Below, piece after piece: positions 27,352 to 34,927 of a stretch of DNA of 64,000 nucleotides. Each line of letters starts with the position of its first letter. Position 1 is the stretch's first letter. Position numbers and translations under genes: made by a program. The notes beneath the pieces were generated by a model. It ran no database searches. It was not told the DNA's origin and saw only the letters and a program-made list of their open reading frames with translations. This DNA is from Bacillus stratosphericus (GTDB lineage Bacteria > Bacillota > Bacilli > Bacillales > Bacillaceae): contig NZ_JAIVLB010000017.1 in the NCBI RefSeq assembly GCF_020524495.1, positions 1 through 64,000 of the forward strand. The letters run 5' to 3'.

Positions 27352-27903
27352 TTGTTCCAAATACTTTGTTTTCTCTTATTATATATCATTTCAATGGTTA
27401 TCATACATGAATTAGGTCATGTTATTGCAATTTATTTTATTGGCGGTAAAGTTGAGAAGTTCGAAATTTCCTGGTCATTTATACGTGGAAAATTTATACT
27501 TCCTGAAAAGATTACCTATTTTAAGCATTTGTTTTTTACTGCAAATGGGATCATAATGCAACTTTTATTTTCTTTTATTATTATTTATTTTGCCAATGAC
27601 CCTAGCTGGGTTTCACTAGGATTCTTTTACCTTTGTATTATTGCTATTAACCTTGCTCCTTTATCAATTACAGATGGAGCATACATTTTTAAGGCTTATC
27701 CTTCAATCGTGATTAAATACATGCTCTGGATCTTTGTAGGAGTATTATTTGCACTTTCAACACAGGGATTGATTGTCTTATGGACACATATTTCCGAAAA
27801 TTTTCACATCCAATTAGTTTTAACTTTCCTTTATATTTTAATGTTAATGATGTCTATTCGTAGAATTTCGTATTTAAATTCGGAGGAAAAAACAAATGGC
27901 TAA
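27352..27903 (+). CDS. M50 (site-2 protease-like) membrane metalloprotease
   Basis: A 183-residue membrane protein with about five hydrophobic segments. The zinc motif HELGH (His19, Glu20, His23) lies in the first helix, and the second motif NLAPLSITDG (Asn100, Asp108) supplies the third ligand, as in M50 peptidases. No PDZ or CBS domain is attached. In this operon it may remove the leader within the membrane, process a regulator, or give immunity. I chose the TTG at 27352, 7 nt after AGGTGGG. It overlaps the next gene by 8 nt. Confidence 0.82.
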   Translation: MFQILCFLLLYIISMVIIHELGHVIAIYFIGGKVEKFEISWSFIRGKFILPEKITYFKHLFFTANGIIMQLLFSFIIIYFANDPSWVSLGFFYLCIIAINLAPLSITDGAYIFKAYPSIVIKYMLWIFVGVLFALSTQGLIVLWTHISENFHIQLVLTFLYILMLMMSIRRISYLNSEEKTNG

Positions 27904-28951
27904 TAAGTATGAGATTGTCCAAAAAGACAATGAATATTTGTTCTTAAGAGATAGAAAGAGTAATTCTTATTACAAGGTAGAACATGAATATGAAGACATA
28001 CTTCCTTCAGTATCAAAACTTGAACATAAACCTTTTTTTAATTATATATTACCTGATAATAAACCTGATACTGTCATTTTCGGTATTCCCTTCAATAAGG
28101 GAAGTCGATTTCCCAATTCTACAGTGAATCAGTTTCCAAATATTCTAAGGCAGACGTCCCATAAATTACAGCACCATAATCAATACCCGGAGCCTATACC
28201 GTTAAAACTTTTCCACCTTGATTCGGGAAAAGAAGTTGAATGTGGAAAACTTATGGATTTAGGGGACGTTTCTGAAATTAACAGGTACTCCGTGCATGAA
28301 TCAATCCAAGAAATTGTAAGTTTTTGTATGGATAACTCATACCCTTTTGTAAGTATTGGTGGGGATCATTCATATACCTTTGACGTAGTATCTTCTCTAA
28401 AAGATGTTAATAAGCCTTTAGTTATATGGGTATTAGATGCACATAATGATTTATATGGATCTCCAGATAAACTTGATCATGGAAATGTATTTTCTTATAT
28501 TGCAGAATTGTCATTTGTTGAAGCTATTGTCCAAATTGGTAGTAGGGGATTTAGAACCTTCGAACAGATAGTCAGTCATCCAAAAGTAATCCAAATTTCA
28601 AGAGATTCATTTAACATGAAAACATTTGAGCAATTAATTAAAAGATTTAAAGGACTTGCTCATTATTTATCTATTGACTTAGATTGTTTAGACCCATACT
28701 ACTTTCCCTTTGTGGACTTTGGTGTCCCTGGTGGATTCTCTAAATCTGAGATTTTTGCTATTATTCAAACCATTTTTGGTAACGGATTTATTATAGGAGC
28801 AGACATTGTTGAGGGAAATGCCGAAGGGAATGTAGTAAAAGGTAACTATGATATACCGCTTGAGTTACTAATCTTGTTATTAAGTCATTTGAAAATTCAA
28901 AAGGAAGGGAGCAATGAAGTTGGCTACAAAAGAAAGAGTGTTAAACCTTGA
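27896..28951 (+). CDS. arginase/ureohydrolase-fold enzyme, putative peptide arginase
   Basis: A 351-residue ureohydrolase with the complete binuclear manganese site: GGDHS (His158), DAHND (Asp181, His183, Asp185), and SIDLDCLDP (Asp261, Asp263). Glu306 in ADIVEGN matches the conserved substrate-site Glu. Arginases hydrolyse arginine to ornithine and urea; family members in RiPP pathways (OspR-type enzymes, enteropeptin biosynthesis) act on peptide Arg. About 60 extra N-terminal residues precede the catalytic fold, a possible leader-binding region. Because the precursor ends VVRC-VVRC and the genes overlap, conversion of both Arg to ornithine is the leading inference. Free arginine catabolism is the alternative. 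Confidence 0.85.
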   Translation: MANKYEIVQKDNEYLFLRDRKSNSYYKVEHEYEDILPSVSKLEHKPFFNYILPDNKPDTVIFGIPFNKGSRFPNSTVNQFPNILRQTSHKLQHHNQYPEPIPLKLFHLDSGKEVECGKLMDLGDVSEINRYSVHESIQEIVSFCMDNSYPFVSIGGDHSYTFDVVSSLKDVNKPLVIWVLDAHNDLYGSPDKLDHGNVFSYIAELSFVEAIVQIGSRGFRTFEQIVSHPKVIQISRDSFNMKTFEQLIKRFKGLAHYLSIDLDCLDPYYFPFVDFGVPGGFSKSEIFAIIQTIFGNGFIIGADIVEGNAEGNVVKGNYDIPLELLILLLSHLKIQKEGSNEVGYKRKSVKP

Positions 28952-29825
28952 TTTTTTTATGTCTCTATCTAATATCATTAAAGAACTAAAGTACTTTGGT
29001 ATATACGAACCAGTTGATATTTGGAACAGGTACTGCGATTACATAAATAGTTTTGAGGAACATCGAAAGAATCCCAGCTCGCACATTGGTTTTAACACGG
29101 TTACAGGCCTGCAATTGGATGAAATTCAACATTTATATAAAACTCAGGGTTTAGCATTAGTTTTTTTACACTACGGTGCGTACAGACATGCAGTTGCTAC
29201 AATTTTAGAAGCAGCAATCAAAGTTCACCCAGAAAAACCAGTATTAGTTGTGGTTGACCAAGAATCTTATAATAGTGAGTCTCAATTAGAAGAGTGGGTT
29301 CAAATTTACTCAAAGTTGAATGCACATATGGTAATTGCTGAAAATCCCTCTAGTGGTCTAAAAATAGCTAGACACCTTAAAAATGGCGGCATTGTTGTTC
29401 TATATTTAGACGGAATGACTGGATATGGTAAAGATAAAAATCCAATTCGATTACCATTTATAAGTTCTGAAGTTGAGTTTAGAAGTGGATTTTTTCGTCT
29501 TCTTCAAAAGTCTAAAACACCTGTAATAGGAGCTATTACACCGAGTGAAAATGAACTCTTAGTTTCTAAGCCTATTATTTCAAATGATATAGCAATGGCA
29601 GCATCTGCCCTTATGAGTTTTTTCCGACAAACTTTACTTAAGGATCCTTCAAAATGGAGACTGTGGTATAGACACCATTTATTTGTAGAAGCTTTACCAC
29701 AAATATTGGTGTATCAGGAAGCCAGAAAAAACAAGATAAATTGGATCTGCGATGAAGTTAACCCCAAAATTACATTAGAAGAGGAGACGGGCGATGTCTA
29801 CCAGTACATGGAAACTTATAGATGA
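28914..29825 (+). CDS. LpxL/LPLAT-like acyltransferase, putative peptide N-acyltransferase
   Basis: A 303-residue protein with the lysophospholipid/lipid A acyltransferase pattern: FLHYGAYRHAV (residues 85-95), a VVVDQESYNSES segment, YLDGMTGYGKDKNPIRLPF (165-182) and TPVIGAITPSENE. In LpxL enzymes the catalytic motif is HX4(D/E). Here His86 is followed five residues later by Arg91, then His92, so the acidic residue is missing. No membrane helix is obvious. GGAAGGGAG precedes the ATG. It overlaps the arginase gene by 38 nt and the next gene by 32 nt. An acyl transfer to ornithine amino groups or Cys is inferred; the altered motif leaves the chemistry open. Confidence 0.72.
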   Translation: MKLATKERVLNLDFFMSLSNIIKELKYFGIYEPVDIWNRYCDYINSFEEHRKNPSSHIGFNTVTGLQLDEIQHLYKTQGLALVFLHYGAYRHAVATILEAAIKVHPEKPVLVVVDQESYNSESQLEEWVQIYSKLNAHMVIAENPSSGLKIARHLKNGGIVVLYLDGMTGYGKDKNPIRLPFISSEVEFRSGFFRLLQKSKTPVIGAITPSENELLVSKPIISNDIAMAASALMSFFRQTLLKDPSKWRLWYRHHLFVEALPQILVYQEARKNKINWICDEVNPKITLEEETGDVYQYMETYR

Positions 29826-30846
29826 TAATATTGTTGTTTTTGACAAGAAAACTGGAGAGCCTACTGAACTTAAACATTCTGCAATAGTTAATAGCTCATT
29901 GACTTATAAATATTGGGATTATTTGGCCTGGTCTGCTGCTTCATTGAAAAATAGTGAAGTTCTTTCTGTTGGATTTGGAGCTGGAACGTTTGCTCAATTA
30001 TTAGAAAAATGGGGGATTCCATCAAAAGGGATTGGAATTGAGGTCGATCCTAATTATAAAGAATTAAATGATTCGCTTACAAGTTATAAAGTGAAATATT
30101 GTGATTTCACAGAAGGTCTTTCTCAAATTCATAACAACTTTGATACGATTATCATTGATGTTTACGATGAAAACGGATATGTAGATGCAGCCTATGGTGT
30201 TGAAGCGATTAAAACTTATCTTTCACTAAAGAAGGATAATGGAAGAATGGTAATACATTGTTTAGACATCTTAGGAACACTTCTAGCAGCTGAAGTTCCC
30301 TTACCCACATCATCTTCTATTTTATCAACCATGATACAGAGAATTAAAACAGTAACAGATGAACCTATTTATATTGTTCCACTTTGGTCTAGTTATTTAA
30401 TATGGGTGGGCCCACCTCCTAAGAGTATTGAAACTGAAAAGAAGCCGGTAAAGTGGCTAGATACATTCCTTAAATCGCGAATGATTAAAATTGACCTCCC
30501 AGAAGGACCTAATATTTCTGAATTAGCTGTTCCATGGACGTATTTACAATTAGAGAAAATAAACAAAGGCATACTTTTGGATTTAAATACCTTTGCACCT
30601 GAGGAACTGAAAAAATTTAATATATTACTTAATTTGGTAGGCCCTATACTGAAAGTAAAACTGTCCCAAAAAGAAATTAATAGTATAAAAAATAGCCTAT
30701 TTGAAATAAACAATGACGCAAGCCTTCATGCTGCTAGTTTTATTTTAGCCACTATTGGAAATTGGACTGATGCTTTTGGTGTGTTAGAGGGCAAAAAACT
30801 TAGTAATCCCCGTTGGATGAAAGCTGATTTATATAAAGTTAAATAA
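29794..30846 (+). CDS. spermidine-synthase-fold SAM-dependent enzyme with C-terminal extension
   Basis: A 350-residue protein. Residues about 25-220 form a Rossmann SAM-binding domain of the spermidine synthase/putrescine N-methyltransferase type: VLSVGFGAGTF (56-66), GIGIEVDP (79-86), and TIIIDVYDENGY (118-129). The last about 130 residues are helical and unrecognised. Such enzymes transfer either a methyl group from SAM or an aminopropyl group from decarboxylated SAM to an amine. Ornithine side chains formed by the arginase would be natural acceptors, either N-methylated as in enteropeptins or aminopropylated. GAAGAGGAGA precedes the ATG. It is the last gene of the operon. Confidence 0.75.
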   Translation: MSTSTWKLIDDNIVVFDKKTGEPTELKHSAIVNSSLTYKYWDYLAWSAASLKNSEVLSVGFGAGTFAQLLEKWGIPSKGIGIEVDPNYKELNDSLTSYKVKYCDFTEGLSQIHNNFDTIIIDVYDENGYVDAAYGVEAIKTYLSLKKDNGRMVIHCLDILGTLLAAEVPLPTSSSILSTMIQRIKTVTDEPIYIVPLWSSYLIWVGPPPKSIETEKKPVKWLDTFLKSRMIKIDLPEGPNISELAVPWTYLQLEKINKGILLDLNTFAPEELKKFNILLNLVGPILKVKLSQKEINSIKNSLFEINNDASLHAASFILATIGNWTDAFGVLEGKKLSNPRWMKADLYKVK

Positions 30847-30995
30847 TTTGAGTGTTTTTATTTTTATTATGCAAGAAGTAGTACAAAAAATACAATCTTT
30901 TAACATCCAAAGCACCAGCTTAATATTGAGTAACCGTTCATTTTAACAGATAATACAACTAAGACTCTTAAATAAAAAATTCATCTATAACATAA

Positions 30996-31030
30996 GCCAA
31001 ATTCCTTAATGTACAGGTATTTGGCATTTT
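30996..31030 (+). terminator. terminator after the peptide-modification operon
   Basis: GCCAAAT (30996-31002) pairs with ATTTGGC (31019-31025), followed by ATTTTT. It lies about 150 nt after the last operon gene. Confidence 0.6.
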
Positions 31031-31044
31031 TATGTTGAATTTCG

Positions 31045-31079
31045 CTTGGCGTACAAAATTCGATATATTGGCGGTACCC
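31045..31079 (-). repeat. vestigial internal Tn3-type inverted repeat
   Basis: The complement begins GGGTACCGCCAATATATCG and ends GTACGCCAAG after 35 bp, similar in layout to Tn4430-like repeats that start GGGGTACCGCCA. It lies inside the transposon, 48 bp before the real right repeat. A shorter copy of the outer part occurs at 37629-37642. Confidence 0.4.
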
Positions 31080-31126
31080 AGTTAGTATTAATATGCATGT
31101 AAAATATTTGAATTTACATATTATTT

Positions 31127-31164
31127 CTTATTGCGGTTGGTAACATCTTCGCTGGTACTACCCC
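31127..31164 (-). repeat. right terminal inverted repeat of the Tn3-family element
   Basis: On the complement it starts GGGGTAGTACCAGCGAAG and ends CCGCAATAAG, 38 bp, matching the left repeat at 34 positions. Confidence 0.9.
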
Positions 31165-31169
31165 AAAAA
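31165..31169. repeat. right target-site duplication AAAAA
   Basis: Five A directly outside the right repeat, equal to those outside the left repeat. Removing the element and one copy restores AAAAAGGAAAACGGTC, the arm of a terminator. Confidence 0.7.
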
Positions 31170-31199
31170 AGGAAAACGGTCATCCATTTCCCTTTTTTT
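31165..31199. terminator. hairpin at the transposon insertion point
   Basis: AAAAAAGGAAA pairs with TTTCCCTTTTTT with one bulge. The transposon inserted in its 5' A-run. Originally it probably separated cysJ from the dehydrogenase gene. Confidence 0.55.
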
Positions 31200-31560
31200 A
31201 CCTTCCTTGCTTCCTTTATAATGGTATGTCCGCCGCAATCCTTGGTAAATGTATAGGATTTAAGTGTTTCTGCTGCTTTAGAGAAGTGTTCATGCCCAAT
31301 GTTGTAATGAACCTCTTCTGATACTTTTAGCGGTGCACCAAGTTCTTGTGTCATCACTTCTACTAGCTCATCCTTACTCTTTTCGTAACCGCAGACAATG
31401 TTTTACAGCATCTCCACTCGTTCATTTCGAGACGTTTTTGAGAAAGAAGGGGAGGCAGCATTAGCTGCTTTGACTGCTTTATCTAAATCTTCATTTGTTC
31501 CTAAGCTGATCGTTCCAATGACTTCCTCTGTTGCGGGATTAATGGCCTTCTATTTCTCAT
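31200..31560 (-). pseudogene. aldehyde dehydrogenase, N-terminal remnant
   Basis: The minus strand reads INPATEEVIGTISLGTNEDL, then KAVKAANAASPSFSKTSRNE, RVEML, a TAA stop, and in the same frame KSKDELVEVMTQELGAPLKV then SEEVHYNIGHEHFSKAAETL and GGHTIIKEA. This is the start of a NAD-dependent aldehyde dehydrogenase (DhaS/YwdH-like). The remaining catalytic three quarters, including the active-site Cys, are gone. One internal stop plus the deletion make it a pseudogene. Confidence 0.8.
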
Positions 31561-31696
31561 TGTGACATGTCTCCTTTGACCTGTGATTCAATTCAATATT
31601 TTGTTTACAGCTCATATAAAACATTACCCACTGTGGAAAATCTAAAACGAAGAAACTGCAAATGAAAAAGTTTCTGATATAATAATACGCAAAGTG

Positions 31697-31708
31697 GGAC
31701 ATATGTCC
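31697..31708. promoter_or_regulatory. perfect 12-bp palindrome upstream of the DMT-Crp operon
   Basis: GGACATATGTCC lies 66 nt before the first DMT gene, with a further GGACAT 20 nt downstream. It could be the operator for the Crp/Fnr-type regulator of this operon. Confidence 0.4.
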
Positions 31709-31773
31709 TTTTCAACATCAGGACATCTATCATTTAATGGAACTAGACAGAATAAGAAGGAGCATTTGAAAGA

Positions 31774-32199
31774 ATGAAAGGTGTTATTTTCGCTTTATTA
31801 GGAGGCGCTTGTATTACGCTTCAAGGTGTATCCAACGCAAGAATTAGTCAAGATATCGGTACATGGCAGGCGGCAACCATCACGCAGCTGACCGGTTTTA
31901 TCATCTCTCTTGTGATTTTACTGATTGTAAGGGATGGGCACTTTCGTGAATATCAAAAGGTGCAGCCACTCTATTTAATAGGAGGCGCATTTGCTGCCAT
32001 CATTATTTTTAATGAAGTCACTGCGATTCAAATGATTGGTGTGACACTCACCATCGCTGCTTTACTGATTGCCCAGCTTGCTTCTACTTTTGCAATAGAT
32101 GCAAAAGGATGGTTTGGTGTTCAGAAGAAAAAAATGAAATGGCCACATTATGCAGGAATCCTTTTGATGATTGCAGGCGTGATCATTTTAAAGCTATAA
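31774..32199 (+). CDS. DMT family transporter (YdcZ/DUF606-like), first copy
   Basis: A 141-residue protein with four to five hydrophobic helices (KGVIFALLGGACITLQGVSN at the N-terminus, AGILLMIAGVIILKL at the C-terminus). This is the half-size YdcZ-type drug/metabolite transporter, which usually works as a pair. A second, similar gene lies after the regulator gene, so the two probably form a heterodimer. AAGGAG precedes the ATG. Substrate unknown. Confidence 0.8.
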   Translation: MKGVIFALLGGACITLQGVSNARISQDIGTWQAATITQLTGFIISLVILLIVRDGHFREYQKVQPLYLIGGAFAAIIIFNEVTAIQMIGVTLTIAALLIAQLASTFAIDAKGWFGVQKKKMKWPHYAGILLMIAGVIILKL

Positions 32200-32212
32200 A
32201 GGAGGGAGTCAG

Positions 32213-32895
32213 GTGGAGGAGCTTCATGATGAATCTCTATTCTCCTCTTATATCAAAGCGCATCAATTACAGAACGTCTTTCACAAGACATTGATGCTAC
32301 ATGTGAGCTTGTGGCGCTATCAGCAAGGCGAGCTGATTTGTTCAAAAGGGGATAAGAGGGAGTACATGTATTTGCTAGTGAAAGGCAAATTAAAGATTTT
32401 TACCACCACAAAGGAAGGAAAAACCTTTATTCTTTGCTTTAAAAATCCCCTTGAAGCAATTGGAGATATTGAATACGTTAAGCAGACAGATATGGTACAG
32501 TCGAAGCTGTTTCAGAAGTACATATGCTAAGAATTTCTCATCAAGCGCTGATGCGCCATGCAAAGGATGACCCGCGTGTTTTAACCTTTTTGCTAAAAGG
32601 CATCACAAACAAATTTTATACAAAATCAAATGATTTAAGTTTTCACCTTTTATATCCTGTGGAGGTCAGGCTCGCAAGCTATTTATTGTCTGTTTTAACA
32701 GGTGATGACGACACCCTCACCCGGCCGCTTCGTCTCACTGATGCAGCTAGCTTAATTGGAACGAGCTATCGCCATATTAACCGGGTGATTCAGCAATTCA
32801 GAGAAAAAGGGCTGATTGAAAGGCGAAGAGGAGCGATTACGATTTGCGACCGGAAAGGGCTATTAGAAATAGCAGGGCACAACATTTATGAATAG
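32213..32895 (+). pseudogene. Crp/Fnr family regulator split by a frameshift
   Basis: The first part (GTG at 32213, after GGAGGG) encodes a cyclic-nucleotide-like sensor domain: GELICSKGDKREYMYLLVKG and ILCFKNPLEAIGDIEYVK. At about 32497-32505 a one-base change breaks the frame. Past it, TVEAVSEVHMLRISHQALM continues the domain, followed by the winged helix LRLTDAASLIGTSYRHINRV and IQQFREKGLIERRRG. Joined, they give about 228 residues, a normal Crp/Fnr (YeiL-like) length. As written, no complete regulator is made. A sequencing error or phase-variable site cannot be excluded. Confidence 0.8.
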
Positions 32896-32916
32896 AAGAA
32901 ACGAAGGGATTTATAT

Positions 32917-33378
32917 ATGATTATAGGAATAATATTAGCCATTTCTGCTGGTGCACTCGTCAGCTTACAAACCATTTTTAATAGTAAGGTTAATGAGCAT
33001 ACAGGCTCTTGGTCAACAACGACACTTGTTCTTGGAATGGGCTTTGTCGCTTCCCTCCTAATGTGTCTCTTGTTAGAGGGAACTGGTATGTTTCAATTAA
33101 GACATATGGAGGCTTGGTACTGGGTGAGCGGGGCCATTGGGGTAGGGGTTGTCATCTGCCTTGTTCAGAGCATCAAACGTCTTGGCCCCACTTATGGGAT
33201 TTCAATTGTCCTCACCTCGCAGTTAGGGTGTGCGCTAATGTTTGATTCGCTTGGCTGGCTTGGATTAGCAAAAGTAGATTTTTCTTTTACAAAACTATTG
33301 GGTGTTCTTGTTATCGTTGCCGGGATCTTGGTTTTTAAGCTCACCAAATTTGAGCAAGCAGACGAATATTCTTGTTAA
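32917..33378 (+). CDS. DMT family transporter (YdcZ/DUF606-like), second copy
   Basis: A 153-residue, five-helix half-transporter beginning MIIGIILAISAGALVSLQTI and ending LGVLVIVAGILVFKL. It resembles the first copy in length and repeat layout (FNSKVNEHTGSWSTT vs. ARISQDIGTWQAAT). Located 21 nt after the regulator gene in the same operon. Probably dimerises with the first copy. Confidence 0.8.
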   Translation: MIIGIILAISAGALVSLQTIFNSKVNEHTGSWSTTTLVLGMGFVASLLMCLLLEGTGMFQLRHMEAWYWVSGAIGVGVVICLVQSIKRLGPTYGISIVLTSQLGCALMFDSLGWLGLAKVDFSFTKLLGVLVIVAGILVFKLTKFEQADEYSC

Positions 33379-33409
33379 GCGCGTTTCCAAGACGATTCCC
33401 CTAATTTTA

Positions 33410-33420
33410 ACAACGCTAAG
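33410..33420 (+). repeat. inner end of a decayed left Tn1546-type inverted repeat
   Basis: ACAACGCTAAG equals the inner 11 bases of the Tn1546 terminal repeat. The outer half (expected to start GGGG) is not present; the bases before it are unrelated, so the left end of the element has been rearranged. Confidence 0.5.
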
Positions 33421-33492
33421 TAAGTTTTAGTGGTCTTAGAGATTCTAATGAGACCACTTTCTCTGAATTAAAATGGTATTCTCCTAGTAAAT

Positions 33493-34780
33493 TTATATGT
33501 TCCCAGCCTTAAGGTGACATATGATGTAATAAGTCTTCATTGTTAATCTTTCATTAAGACTGCTAGTTCTCTCTGTCATATAATCTTCGAATGTTAAATT
33601 AACTGATAGCCTCGTATTCCCCTTCGTTTGATTCCATGTATCCTCTGAAAACAAATATTCCTCAAAATCTCTATATTGTCTACTGCCCACAATGGAAACA
33701 TCACCAGCCCGAACATGCTCTCTTAGTTCTGTTAAGACGGCCATTTCATAATAATGACGATTGATTGTACCGTCATCCTCATATAAGTGTTTTTTCCAAC
33801 GCTTTGAGATTAAGTCCACAGGTGAGTCATCAGGTACTTTTCGTTTTCCAGATTCGTTCATTCCTCGGATAATCTCTACAGCTTATAAAACTAGTTCATT
33901 TGACTTTGTAGAATGAAATTCCATTACCCTTAATAGAGTTGGCGTATATTTTCTAAGTGAATAAAATCGATTTTGCAGTAAGTCTAAATAATCATAGTCG
34001 GCTGGACGGACAAGCTCCTGAGCTTCTTCCACCGAAGAAACAAAGGAATTCCATTCAATGATGAATTGTAAAACCCCAAAAACGTCTAATTTTTCCTCTT
34101 TAGCTTTGATTAAAGCTTGTCCGATGTTCGTAAAGTGTATAACCTTCTCATTAAGCTTTTTACCGTTTTGTTTCTGAATTTCTTCTTGAGCCTTACGGCC
34201 TTTTGATAACAGACTGAGTATTTGTCTGTCATGAATTTCAAAAGCTTTATCCGTTAATTCCTGAGTAAGATGTAATAAATAGACGGTTAATATCGAATAT
34301 CGTTTATTTTCCTGAAAGTCACGAAATGCATAAGGCTCATATCTTGAACCTAATCGAGACAGCTGTAACAGGCGATTGAGATGCAAATGACTAATTTGTA
34401 CCGTTTCTAATTCCATACCACGTATGTATTCGAGTCGTTCTATTACTTTAAGAAATGTTTCTGGTGAAGGAAGACCTGGTGATTCCTTGGGGATCAAGAC
34501 TAAGCGAAGATGAAGTAGCACCAATTTGTTTCAATATATAATGTATGAATGAATCTGGGATGCCTTTGATATGAGTGTATGGCCAACCGGGATACCGAAG
34601 AACGGCTAATTGAACAGCAAACCCTAAACGGTTTTCCTCTCTTCTTCGTTTATTAATAATTTCTAAATCCTGTTTGGAAAAAGTGTAGTAGGTTCCCAAT
34701 ACCCATTCATCTTCAGGAATTTGCATTAGAGCCAGTCTCTGATCTGGTGTAAGCAATTCTCTACCTCTCGCAATTTTCAT
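33493..34780 (-). pseudogene. tnpA: Tn1546-type transposase, degraded N-terminal half
   Basis: The 5' end at 34780 reads MKIARGRELLTPDQRLALMQ and RREENRLGFAVQLAVLRYPG as in Tn1546 TnpA. About 90 codons then are missing with a frameshift (near 34500). It resumes at GLPSPETFLKVIERLEYIRG and continues through RYEPYAFRDFQENKRYSI. A nonsense codon (TAA, probably from CAA) interrupts it at 33883-33885, after which the same frame continues AVEIIRGMNESGKRKVPDDS to SSLNERL, where it is truncated. The catalytic C-terminal half is absent. Confidence 0.88.
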
Positions 34781-34831
34781 ACAGTATCATCTCATTTCTG
34801 TAATTATTCAGTTAATTAATTCAATTATATG

Positions 34832-34853
34832 TCAATAGAGTGTACTCTATTGA
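34832..34853. promoter_or_regulatory. res subsite for the TnpR resolvase
   Basis: TCAATAGAGT and ACTCTATTGA are perfect 10-bp arms around GT, between divergent tnpA and tnpR, the normal place for the Tn3 resolution site. Additional subsites likely extend towards 34900. Confidence 0.6.
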
Positions 34854-34927
34854 TACAAGTGTAGTAGACTGATAAAGTCATAGTTAAGAGTGTCTCATAA
34901 AACATGTCTCAAAAACGAGGTGATATT

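Larger units (their letters stand above)
23858..31164. mobile_element. Tn3-family transposon (7307 bp) carrying a putative RiPP operon
   Basis: The element is bounded by 38-bp terminal inverted repeats that start with GGGGTAGTACCAGCGAAG and end with CCGCAATAAG; the two copies agree at 34 of 38 positions. AAAAA flanks both ends. At the left end lies the C-terminal part of a Tn3 transposase gene (pointing outward), cut off by an IS4-type fragment. No resolvase is present. The passenger is an MFS exporter, a TetR regulator, a 29-codon peptide gene and four modification genes. It is more AT-rich than the flanking core genes. It could move only with a helper transposase. Confidence 0.88.

Noticed and set aside
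30393..30713. 106-codon frame antisense to the spermidine-synthase-like gene
   Set aside because: No binding site and full overlap with a well supported gene.
25219..30846. Lanthipeptide, sactipeptide or thiazole/oxazole peptide cluster
   Set aside because: No LanB/C/M, radical SAM or YcaO-type protein is encoded, and the core has no Ser or Thr.
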